In this document: piece by piece, positions 48,239-55,505 of the stretch
How the letters are laid out: the number at the start of each line of letters is the position of its first letter
Position numbering within the stretch: position 1 is the first letter of the stretch
From: Azospirillum thermophilum
GTDB lineage: Bacteria; Pseudomonadota; Alphaproteobacteria; Azospirillales; Azospirillaceae
NCBI RefSeq assembly: GCF_003130795.1
Contig: NZ_CP029357.1
Location: forward strand, 186,001 to 250,000
Reading direction: 5' to 3'
Length of the DNA: 64,000 bases
Position numbers and translations under genes: made by a program
Notes under the pieces: generated by a model
What the model saw: only the letters and a program-made list of their open reading frames with translations
The model's database searches: none
What the model was told of the DNA's origin: nothing

Positions 48239-49318
48239 TCAGCCCGCGGCGGCGATGATGGACCGGCAGCGCCGCTCCAGATAGTTCACCGCCATGCCGA
48301 AGCCGGCGAACTGCGGGTTGCGGGTCTTGCCCTCGCTGTAGCGCTGGTAGATCTGCTGGGCGATCACCGCCAGCCGGAACAGGCCGAACACCAGGTAGAA
48401 GTCGAACCCCGCCACCGGCAGGCCGGTCCGCTCGCCGTAATAGTCCACCACCTCCCGGCGCGTCAGCATGCCCGGCAGATGGGTCGGCTGCCGCCGCAGG
48501 GAGAGGAACTCGCGCTCGTCGCCGGCCTCCACCCAGTAGGCGAGCGCCCCGCCGAGGTCCATCAGCGGATCGCCCAGCGTCGCCATCTCCCAGTCCAGCA
48601 CCCCGATCACCTCCAGCGGGTCGTCCGGGTCCAGCACGACGTTGTCGAAGCGGAAGTCGTTGTGGATGACCCGGATCGCCACCTCGCCCTCCGGCATCCG
48701 CCCGCCGATCCAGGCCATCACCTCCTCGAAATCGGCGACGTCCGCCGTCCTGGCGCGGCGGTAGCGCTCCTGCCAGCCCTCGACCTGCCGCCTGACATAG
48801 CCCTCGCCCTTGCCGAGATGGCCGAGCCCGGCGGCGGCGGGGTCGATGCGGTGCAGCTCGATCAGCTTGTCCACGACGGTGAGGCAGAGCCGCCGCGTCT
48901 CCTCCGGCGTCAGGTCCAGGCCGGGCGGCAGGTCGCGGCGCGGGATGATGCCGGCGATCCGCTCCATCACGTAGAAGGCGCAGCCCAGCACCGCCGGGTC
49001 CTCGCACACCGCCACCACGGCCGGCACATAGGGGTAGACCGGCTTCAGCGAGCGCATCACCCCCGCCTCGCGCAGCATGTCGTGGGCGCTGCCGCCGCGG
49101 GCGCCGAAGGGCGGGCGGCGCAGGATCAGGTCGCGGCCGGGATAGCGCAGCCCGTAGGTCAGGTTGGAGGCGCCGCCGGCGAACTGCCCGACCTCCGGCG
49201 TGCCGGACAGGCCGGGCACCGCCCCCTTCAGGAAGCCGTCCACCGCGGCGACGTCCAGCTCCTCCCCGGCGCGCACCGGCCCTGCCCTGTCGATCGCCGT
49301 CGCATCGATCCGTCCCAT
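48239..49318 (-). CDS. Phosphotransferase family protein (APH fold; ACAD10/LvaA-like kinase)
   Basis: A 359-residue aminoglycoside-phosphotransferase-fold kinase. The catalytic loop is VIHNDFRFDNVVLDP (H-x-D...N) and the metal motif VLDWEMATLGDPLMDLGG. The N-terminal region QFAGGASNLTYGLRYPGRDL matches the subgroup adjacent to acyl-CoA dehydrogenases, homologous to the kinase half of human ACAD10/ACAD11 and to Pseudomonas LvaA, which phosphorylates 4-hydroxyacyl-CoA. Directly upstream (54 bases) is an ACAD10-type dehydrogenase. Substrate by inference: a hydroxyacyl-CoA. Confidence 0.88.
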   Translation of the reverse strand: MGRIDATAIDRAGPVRAGEELDVAAVDGFLKGAVPGLSGTPEVGQFAGGASNLTYGLRYPGRDLILRRPPFGARGGSAHDMLREAGVMRSLKPVYPYVPAVVAVCEDPAVLGCAFYVMERIAGIIPRRDLPPGLDLTPEETRRLCLTVVDKLIELHRIDPAAAGLGHLGKGEGYVRRQVEGWQERYRRARTADVADFEEVMAWIGGRMPEGEVAIRVIHNDFRFDNVVLDPDDPLEVIGVLDWEMATLGDPLMDLGGALAYWVEAGDEREFLSLRRQPTHLPGMLTRREVVDYYGERTGLPVAGFDFYLVFGLFRLAVIAQQIYQRYSEGKTRNPQFAGFGMAVNYLERRCRSIIAAAG

Positions 49319-49372
49319 GCGTCCCGCTCCTCCCCGTCGTTCTTTCGTTGCTTCGCGTCCCGTCGGCCCGCC

Positions 49373-50602
49373 TCAGCCCTTCCCCAGCCCCAGCCGGGCG
49401 GCGTAGGGCTTCAGCGCCAGCTTGGCGATGGAGGCGCGGTGGACCTCGTCCGGCCCGTCGGCGATGCGCAGGACGCGGGCGTTGGCGAACAGCTCGGTCA
49501 GCGGGACATCGTCGCTGACGCCGGCGCCGCCATGCATCTGGATCGCCTGGTCGACCACCATCTGGGCGACCGAGGGCGCCACCACCTTGATCTGCGAGAT
49601 CTCGCTCATCGCCCCCTTGACCCCGACCGTGTCCATCATCCAGGCCGCCTTCAGGGTCAGCAGCCGCGCCTGGTCGATCGCCATGCGGGCGTTGGCGATG
49701 ATGTCGCCGTTGCCGCCCAGCGCCGCCAGCGGCTTGCCGAAGGCGGTGCGCGTCAGCGACCGCTCGCACATCAGGTCGAAGGCGCGCTCCGCCACGCCGA
49801 TGGCGCGCATGCAGTGGTGGATGCGCCCCGGCCCCAGCCGCCCCTGCGCGATCTCGAAGCCGCGGCCCGGCCCGGCGATCACGTTCGACACCGGCACCCG
49901 CACGTCGGTGAAGCTCACCTCGCCATGGCCGTGCGGCGGGTGCAGCGCGCCGAACACCGGCAGCATCCGCTCGATGACCACGCCCGGCGTGTCGAGCGGC
50001 ACGATCACCATCGAATGGCGCTGGTGCTTGGGCGCCTGCGGATCGGTCAGCCCCATGAAGATGACGAAGCGGCAGTCGGGGTGGCCGATGCCGGTGCTCC
50101 ACCATTTGCGGCCGTTCAGCACCATCTCGTCGCCGTCCACCACGGCGGTCGCCCGCATGTTGGTCGCGTCGGAGGAGGCGACCTCCGGCTCCGTCATGCA
50201 GAAGGCGGAGCGGATGCGCCCCTCCAGCAGCGGCAGCAGCCAGCGCTCCTTCTGCGCGGCGGAGCCGTACTTGACCAGCACCTCCATGTTGCCGGTGTCC
50301 GGGGCGTTGCAGTTGAACACCTCCGGCGCGATGGGCGAGCGGCCCATGATCTCGGCCAGCGGAGCGTATTCGACGTTGGACAGGCCGGCGCCATGCTCCG
50401 GCTCCGGCAGGAACAGGTTCCACAGCCCGGCCGCCCGCGCGCGCCCCTTCAGCTCCTCCATCACCGGCGGCACCCGCCAGGGCCGGTCGCCGCGGTCGAG
50501 CTGGGCGGCATAGACCGCCTCGGCCGGATAGACATGCTCGGCCATGAAGGCGTTCAGGCGCTCGATGAACTCCCTGGCCCGGGCGGAATGTTCGAAATTC
50601 AT
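49373..50602 (-). CDS. Acyl-CoA dehydrogenase family protein (ACAD10/11-like)
   Basis: A 409-residue flavoprotein. FAD-binding elements [20 protein letters not shown] and [20 protein letters not shown] are present, as are the middle barrel and C-terminal helices. Near the C-terminus, [20 protein letters not shown] leads to [19 protein letters not shown]; the base position normally Glu in straight-chain dehydrogenases reads Asp within ADGPDEVH, as in ACAD10/ACAD11 and LvaC as I remember them. ATG 50602 fits homology ([12 protein letters not shown]); the upstream extension is not conserved. First gene of a minus-strand cluster, divergent from a LysR regulator. Confidence 0.9.
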   Translation of the reverse strand: MNFEHSARAREFIERLNAFMAEHVYPAEAVYAAQLDRGDRPWRVPPVMEELKGRARAAGLWNLFLPEPEHGAGLSNVEYAPLAEIMGRSPIAPEVFNCNAPDTGNMEVLVKYGSAAQKERWLLPLLEGRIRSAFCMTEPEVASSDATNMRATAVVDGDEMVLNGRKWWSTGIGHPDCRFVIFMGLTDPQAPKHQRHSMVIVPLDTPGVVIERMLPVFGALHPPHGHGEVSFTDVRVPVSNVIAGPGRGFEIAQGRLGPGRIHHCMRAIGVAERAFDLMCERSLTRTAFGKPLAALGGNGDIIANARMAIDQARLLTLKAAWMMDTVGVKGAMSEISQIKVVAPSVAQMVVDQAIQMHGGAGVSDDVPLTELFANARVLRIADGPDEVHRASIAKLALKPYAARLGLGKG

Positions 50603-50700
50603 GACGGTGCCCCTTCCTCGCGGGCGTTTGCCTTGCACCGACTCTAGCCGCGTGGAAAAATGAATCAAATGATGAGTCTTCATGCAGTACTATAAACGCC
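50603..50700. promoter_or_regulatory. Divergent promoter region with LysR-type dyad
   Basis: A 98-base intergenic region. ATGAA (50660-50664) and TTCAT (50679-50683) form an interrupted inverted repeat enclosing AT-rich sequence, the size and shape of a LysR-family binding site. It lies just upstream of the LysR start at 50701. Confidence 0.4.
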
Positions 50701-51615
50701 ATGCATGTCAGCCGGCTCGACCTGAACCTCTTCGTCGTCCTCGACGCGATCTATGCCGAGGGCAACATCACCCGCGCGGCGCGCAGCCTGAACCTGACGC
50801 AGCCGGCGCTCAGCCATGCGCTCGGCCGGCTGCGCGCGGTGTTCGACGACCCGCTGTTCGTCCGCCAGGGCAGCGTCATGATGCCGACGCCGCTGACCCG
50901 CTCGCTGATCGGGCCGGTGCAGCAGGCGTTGAGGACGCTCAGCACCTCGGTGCAGCAGTGCCGCGACTTCGACCCGGCCGCCACCCGGCGCAGCTTCACC
51001 ATCGGCGTGCGCGACGTTCTCGAATCCAAGCTGCTGCCGCCGCTGATCGGCGCGCTGAGGACGGCCGCCCCGCTGATCGACCTGTCCTCCGTCCGCGCCG
51101 ACCGGCGGGAGCTGGAATCGGAACTCGCCGCCGGCTCGCTCGACATGGCGGTGGACGTGCTGCTGACCCTGTCCGGCGGGGTGCGGCGCGCCCGGCTGCT
51201 CAGCGACCGGCTGGTGGTGGTCGCCCGCGACGGGCACCCCGCGCTCGACGGTCCTCCCGACCTGGAAACCTATCTGGCGCAGAGCCACATCCTGGTGTCG
51301 TCGCGCCGCAAGGGCATGGGGCTGGAGGACGTGGAGCTCGCCCGCATCGGCCGCCACCGCCGCATCGCCCTGCGCTGCCAGCATTATTACGCCGCCTGCC
51401 GGGTGGTGGCGGACAGCGACCTGCTGCTGACGATGCCCGAGCATTACGCCCACTCGGCCAACCGCAACCTGCCCAACCGCGTCTTCCCCGTCCCCTTCGA
51501 CACGCCGCCGCTCGACGTATACCTTTACTGGCACGAGACGGCGGACCACGACCCGGCCAACCGCTGGCTGCGCGACCTTCTGCTGACCCTGTTCGCCGCC
51601 CCCGCTTCCCCGTGA
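50701..51615 (+). CDS. LysR-family transcriptional regulator (NodD/NahR-like subgroup)
   Basis: A 304-residue regulator. RLDLNLFVVLDAIYAEGNIT, RAARSLNLTQPALSHALGRL and LFVRQGSVMMPTP give a helix-turn-helix of the subgroup to which NodD, NahR and LeuO belong. The effector domain follows (SFTIGVRDVLESKLLPPLIG). ATG 50701. Divergent from the acyl-CoA dehydrogenase cluster, it is its likely activator and may respond to the substrate acid or CoA thioester. Confidence 0.91.
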   Translation: MHVSRLDLNLFVVLDAIYAEGNITRAARSLNLTQPALSHALGRLRAVFDDPLFVRQGSVMMPTPLTRSLIGPVQQALRTLSTSVQQCRDFDPAATRRSFTIGVRDVLESKLLPPLIGALRTAAPLIDLSSVRADRRELESELAAGSLDMAVDVLLTLSGGVRRARLLSDRLVVVARDGHPALDGPPDLETYLAQSHILVSSRRKGMGLEDVELARIGRHRRIALRCQHYYAACRVVADSDLLLTMPEHYAHSANRNLPNRVFPVPFDTPPLDVYLYWHETADHDPANRWLRDLLLTLFAAPASP

Positions 51616-51638
51616 CCCCCAGCCGACAGGACGACCCG

Positions 51639-52217
51639 ATGCCCAGCGAGACGCCCGCCGACCTGCTGCGCCGCCATCCCGGCGCCATCATCCAGCCCTT
51701 CAAGGGCGTCTGGCCGCGCATCGCCGAAGACGCCTACGTCGCCCCCGGCGCCGTGGTGGTCGGCGACGTGGAGATCGCGGCGGAGGCCAGCGTCTGGTAC
51801 GGCTGCGTGCTGCGCGGCGACGACCATTTCATCCGCGTCGGGCCGCGCAGCAACATCCAGGACGGCACCGTCATCCACGTCATGCTCGACGCCCATCCGA
51901 CGATCATCGGCGCCGACGTGGTGGTCGGCCACGGTGTCCGCATGCACGGCTGCACGGTGGAGGACGGGGCGCTCGTCGGGATCGGCGCCGTGGTGCTGGA
52001 CGGCGCGGTGATCGAAGGCGGCGCCATGCTCGCCGCCGGGGCGGTGCTCACCCCGCGCAAGCGCATTCCCGCGGGTCAGCTCTGGGCCGGCAGCCCGGCC
52101 AAGATGATGCGCGAGGTGACGGCGCAGGAGCGAGAGTTCATCGCCTTCGACATCCGCCACTATGCCGGCCTCGCCCGCGCCCACCGCGACGCGGCGCGGG
52201 AGGTCGCGGCCCTGTAG
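51639..52217 (+). CDS. Gamma-carbonic anhydrase family protein
   Basis: A 192-residue left-handed beta-helix protein. The hexapeptide-like repeats (APGAVVVGDVEIAAEASVWY, GCVLRGDDHFIRVG) and zinc-ligand region (DGTVIHVMLDAHPTIIGADV, VVGHGVRMHGC) keep three histidines of the Cam/CamH/YrdA type, and the C-terminal helix is typical. CamH-like members may be zinc hydratases or have other roles. ATG 51639 is 24 bases after the LysR stop, so probably co-transcribed. Whether it participates in the acyl-CoA pathway is unclear. Confidence 0.9.
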   Translation: MPSETPADLLRRHPGAIIQPFKGVWPRIAEDAYVAPGAVVVGDVEIAAEASVWYGCVLRGDDHFIRVGPRSNIQDGTVIHVMLDAHPTIIGADVVVGHGVRMHGCTVEDGALVGIGAVVLDGAVIEGGAMLAAGAVLTPRKRIPAGQLWAGSPAKMMREVTAQEREFIAFDIRHYAGLARAHRDAAREVAAL

Positions 52218-52232
52218 GGCGCCGGCGGACGG

Positions 52233-52250
52233 CGGCGCGCTCTTGCGCCG
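52233..52250. terminator. Hairpin between convergent gamma-CA and HD-GYP genes
   Basis: CGGCGC and GCGCCG pair around GCTCTT, 16 bases after the gamma-CA stop and ten before the end of the convergent gene. No T-run, so termination is tentative. Confidence 0.35.
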
Positions 52251-52259
52251 TCACACCAT

Positions 52260-52964
52260 TCAGCCCGATACCATGCCGGCATCGGCATCGGCATCGGCAT
52301 AGGCGCCGGCGATGCCGCACACCTCGTCCCAGCGCTCGACCAGGACCTGCACGCAGTCGGGGTCGAAGTGGCTGCCGCTGTGCTCGACGATGTGGCGGCG
52401 CGCCGTCGCCAGCGGCCAGGCGGGCTTGTAGGGGCGGACGCTGGTCAGCGCGTCGAACACGTCGGCGAGCGCCGTGATCCGTCCGACCAGCGGAATCTCC
52501 GTCCCCGCCAGCCCCTGCGGATAGCCGGAGCCGTCGAACTGCTCGTGATGGGTCAGCGCGATCTCCGCCGCCACGGTCAGCAGCGGCGACGAGCTGCCGG
52601 CCAGGATCTCATAGCCGTAGACGGTGTGCTGCCGCATCACCGCCACCTCCTCCTGCGTCAGCGGGCCGGGCTTCAGCAGGACGCTGTCGGGGATGCCGAT
52701 CTTGCCGACGTCGTGCATCGGCGCCGCGGCGTGGATCAGCCGGACCTCGCCGGCCGGCCGGCCGATCCCCTCGGCGATCAGGCGGGAATAGCTCGCCATG
52801 CGGGCCAGATGGTTGCCGGTTTCCGGATCGCGGTGCTCGGCGGCGCGGGACAGGCACAGGATGGTGTCGCGCTCCAGATCCTCCACGGCGCGCGTCGCGT
52901 CGTGCACGCGCAGCCTGAACAGCCTGCGCAGCCGCGTCAGGAAATCGCCGGTGTCGATCGTCAT
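52260..52964 (-). CDS. HD-GYP domain protein (putative c-di-GMP phosphodiesterase)
   Basis: A 234-residue protein that is almost only an HD-GYP domain. Metal motifs: HRDPETGNHLARMASYS, APMHDVGKIGIPD (HD), MRQHTVYGYEIL, THHEQFDGSGYPQGLAG (GYP) and ALADVFDALTSVRPYKP. These are the full set expected for cyclic-di-GMP hydrolysis. A short N-terminal helix replaces the usual receiver domain. The C-terminus ends AYADADADAGMV, coded by a GGCATC-type hexanucleotide repeat near 52275-52300. ATG 52964. A small unrecognised gene lies just upstream. Confidence 0.92.
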   Translation of the reverse strand: MTIDTGDFLTRLRRLFRLRVHDATRAVEDLERDTILCLSRAAEHRDPETGNHLARMASYSRLIAEGIGRPAGEVRLIHAAAPMHDVGKIGIPDSVLLKPGPLTQEEVAVMRQHTVYGYEILAGSSSPLLTVAAEIALTHHEQFDGSGYPQGLAGTEIPLVGRITALADVFDALTSVRPYKPAWPLATARRHIVEHSGSHFDPDCVQVLVERWDEVCGIAGAYADADADAGMVSG

Positions 52965-53003
52965 GCCGTTCCTCCATCGCTGTCCGCGGGGTCCGGCGCG
53001 GTC

Positions 53004-53303
53004 TCAGGGGGCCGGCGGGCTGCCGCCGAGCCGGCCGGGCAGCGCGATGCGCGCGCCGTGCGGCGTCAGGGTCAGCGTGATCCCCATGCGGCGCAGGAAC
53101 TCCATCGCCGCCGTCCGCTGCGCCCCCTCCGTCAGGGCGACGGCCAGCAGATGCTCGCGCAGCACCCAGCGCCGGCGGTCGGTCCGCGCCCGGACATAGA
53201 GGTCGTAGAGATGGATCGCCGAGCGGCGGCGCCTGGAGGGCTGGGCGGATGACCGGGGCCGGTCGGTTTTCCCGTCCGAAGGAAGCGTCCTGGTGGTGGC
53301 CAT
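53004..53303 (-). CDS. Hypothetical basic protein, 99 residues
   Basis: Not recognised. The N-terminal third is basic and low complexity (TDRPRSSAQPSRRRRSAIHL); the rest looks like a small folded unit (LYDLYVRARTDRRRWVLREH, LLAVALTEGAQRTAAMEFLR, RMGITLTLTPHGARIALPG). It precedes the HD-GYP gene by 39 bases in the same direction. No strong ribosome site before ATG 53303. It might be a small partner protein or a spurious frame. Confidence 0.4.
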   Translation of the reverse strand: MATTRTLPSDGKTDRPRSSAQPSRRRRSAIHLYDLYVRARTDRRRWVLREHLLAVALTEGAQRTAAMEFLRRMGITLTLTPHGARIALPGRLGGSPPAP

Positions 53304-53809
53304 GGCCGGCAGCGCCCCTGCGCGAAGCTGGTGGAAATGACCTCAAGAGTCTTGCGGAGAAACGGGGGGCCGGCCAGCCGCCGCGACGGATGACACCCCG
53401 GAGGCGGAGACGGCCCTCCCCCGCCGCGTTCCGTCGGGCCATCGGCCTAGGACCGGTGGCGGATCGGGCCGGAACAGCCCTTACCGCCGGTTGACGAGTC
53501 GCCGGCCCCCACCGCTTTTCCGGCGCGCCATCCCTCGAAAGTATCGGTTGGCACCCGATACCATCATACCATAGTGTGCATGACTGTTTCGCGGCAACGG
53601 CTGCCGAAAATTGTTTCGGTATTGAAATTGACCTTTATTTCCGGCGATCTCCATATTATCCAGCGGGACCGGCAGAGCTGACGCCGTATCCCGCCGGGTA
53701 ATATTGATGCCACCCCTATGCCGGATTGTTTCTCTCGGCTATCGTTGCGGATAATCCCTTGCCCGCTCCCCGACCATCCGCCGCGTGAACGCCAGGACCC
53801 CGCCCGATC
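53304..53809. promoter_or_regulatory. Intergenic region before the HWE kinase, with dyad at 53541-53561
   Basis: 506 bases between two divergent units. The left half is GC-rich with no gene I can support. The right half (about 53530-53760) is noticeably AT-richer and contains a perfect 7-base inverted repeat, GTATCGG (53541-53547) / CCGATAC (53555-53561), around TTGGCAC. It is a probable regulator site or part of the promoter for the sensor kinase at 53810. Confidence 0.5.
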
Positions 53810-55498
53810 ATGCCGTTGACGTACCGGCTTTTCATCCTGGCCCTGGTCGCGATCCTGCCGGCTCTGGCCGCCATCGCCTACAACGAGCATGACCTGCGCG
53901 TAACGCGCGAGGCCGAGACGCGCGAGCAGGCGATCGCCGCCGCGCGGCTCGCCGCCTACGAGATCGACCGCATCGTCCTCGGGCTGGAGCAGCTCTACAT
54001 CGCCATCGGTCAGACCGAGGGGGTGCAGCGGCTCGACGGGCCGGCCTGTTCCGGCTATCTCGCCGCCCTCGTGCCGCAGGAACCGCATCTGCTGCGCATC
54101 GGCATCCTCGACGGCGACGGCCGCTTGCGCTGCGCCAGTGCCGGGGAGGGCGGCGACTTCGACTATGGCGACCGTTCCTACCTGCGCGACGCGCTGGGCG
54201 GCCGGTCGCTGGTGGTCGGCCATTATGCGGTGGACCGGCCGACCGGCCAGCCGACCCTGCCCGTCGCCATGCCGCTGACGCTCGCCGGCGGCGCGCGGGC
54301 GGTGATCGTCGGGGCCATCAACCTCTCCTGGTTCGGCGCCCGCATCGCCGAGCGCGGCATCCCGGACGGCGGCGCCCTGACCATCGCCGACAGCCGGGGC
54401 ACGATCATCGCCCGCAACCCCCTGCCGGAGCAGTTCGTCGGCACCCGCATTCCCGAGCCCTTCCTGCGGCTGGTCCGGGCGGACCGGCCGGGGGCGGAGG
54501 TCGTGCTGAGCCAGGACGGCACGCGCCGCATCCTCGGCTATTTCCCGCCGGCCATCCCGCCCGGCCGCGGCTTCTACGTCAGCGCCGGCCTGTCGGAGGA
54601 GCAGGCGGCCGCTCCGATCAGCCGCGCCTTCCAGCGCGGGCTGGCGCTGGCGATGCTCGGGGTGATCGTCGCGGTCGCCTCGGCCTGGGCGGCCGGCCAT
54701 TACTTCGTCCGGCGGCCGGTCACCCGCATCCTGCGCACCATCGACGCCTGGCGCGGCGGCGACGGCAAGGCGCGCACCGGCATGGTCCGCCAGGGCGACG
54801 AGCTGGCGGCCATCGGGGCGGAGATCGACCAGCTCATGGACGAGGTGGCCGCGCGCCAGCACCACCAGCAGCTCCTCATCAACGAGCTGAACCACCGCGT
54901 GAAGAACACGCTGGCCACCGTGCAGGCGATCGCGCTGCTGACCCTGAAGGACGACGTGCCGGTGGCCGATTCGCGCGAGGCCTTCCAGTCGCGGCTCGTG
55001 GCACTGGCGCAGACCCACGACGTGCTGACGCGGGAGAACTGGCAGCAGGCCGACCTCGCCACGGTGGTGGAGCAGACGGTGGCCCCCTATGTCCGGCCGG
55101 GCGCCAACCAGTTCCAGCTCGGCGGGCCGGCGGTGGCGATGCCGCCGCGCATGGCGCTCGCCCTGTCCATGGCGATCCACGAGCTGTGCACCAACGCCGC
55201 CAAGTACGGCGCCCTGTCCTGCGCCGAGGGCACCGTCACCGTCGCCTGGACGGCGGAGGAGACGCAGGACGGCACGCTGCTGCGCCTGGACTGGCGGGAG
55301 GCTGGCGGCCCGCCGGTGATGCCGCCCGTGCGCACCGGCTTCGGCACCCGCCTGATCAGCCGCCAGCTCGCCAGGGAGCTGAACGGCACGGTCGACCTCG
55401 ACTTCGCGCCGGCCGGCCTCGCCTGCCGCGTCGCCTGCCTGCTCCCGGCGGACTTCGCGCTGGAGGCCGGCCCGCTCCTGCCGGCGGGTGCGGGCTAG
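53810..55498 (+). CDS. Sensor histidine kinase, HWE/HisKA_2 family, with periplasmic Cache domain
   Basis: 562 residues. TM1 is about 7-24. A periplasmic Cache-like region spans to about 270 (YGDRSYLRDALGGRSLVVG, GAINLSWFGARIAERGIPDG) and TM2 is about 281-302. A HAMP-like linker follows (RRPVTRILRTIDAWRGGDGK). The kinase core is of the HWE/HisKA_2 type: phospho-acceptor H362 in LLINELNHRVKNTLATVQAI, N-box IHELCTNAAKYGAL, and LRLDWREAGGPPV. HWE kinases are common in alphaproteobacteria. No response regulator is adjacent. Ends seven bases before the convergent hybrid kinase. Confidence 0.92.
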   Translation: MPLTYRLFILALVAILPALAAIAYNEHDLRVTREAETREQAIAAARLAAYEIDRIVLGLEQLYIAIGQTEGVQRLDGPACSGYLAALVPQEPHLLRIGILDGDGRLRCASAGEGGDFDYGDRSYLRDALGGRSLVVGHYAVDRPTGQPTLPVAMPLTLAGGARAVIVGAINLSWFGARIAERGIPDGGALTIADSRGTIIARNPLPEQFVGTRIPEPFLRLVRADRPGAEVVLSQDGTRRILGYFPPAIPPGRGFYVSAGLSEEQAAAPISRAFQRGLALAMLGVIVAVASAWAAGHYFVRRPVTRILRTIDAWRGGDGKARTGMVRQGDELAAIGAEIDQLMDEVAARQHHQQLLINELNHRVKNTLATVQAIALLTLKDDVPVADSREAFQSRLVALAQTHDVLTRENWQQADLATVVEQTVAPYVRPGANQFQLGGPAVAMPPRMALALSMAIHELCTNAAKYGALSCAEGTVTVAWTAEETQDGTLLRLDWREAGGPPVMPPVRTGFGTRLISRQLARELNGTVDLDFAPAGLACRVACLLPADFALEAGPLLPAGAG

Positions 55499-55505
55499 GG
55501 TCCGC

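Noticed and set aside
53549-53564. TGGCAC resembling a sigma-54 -24 element before the HWE kinase
   Set aside because: The required TTGC five bases later is absent (ATACC instead), and TGGCAC falls within the spacer and right arm of the dyad at 53541-53561.
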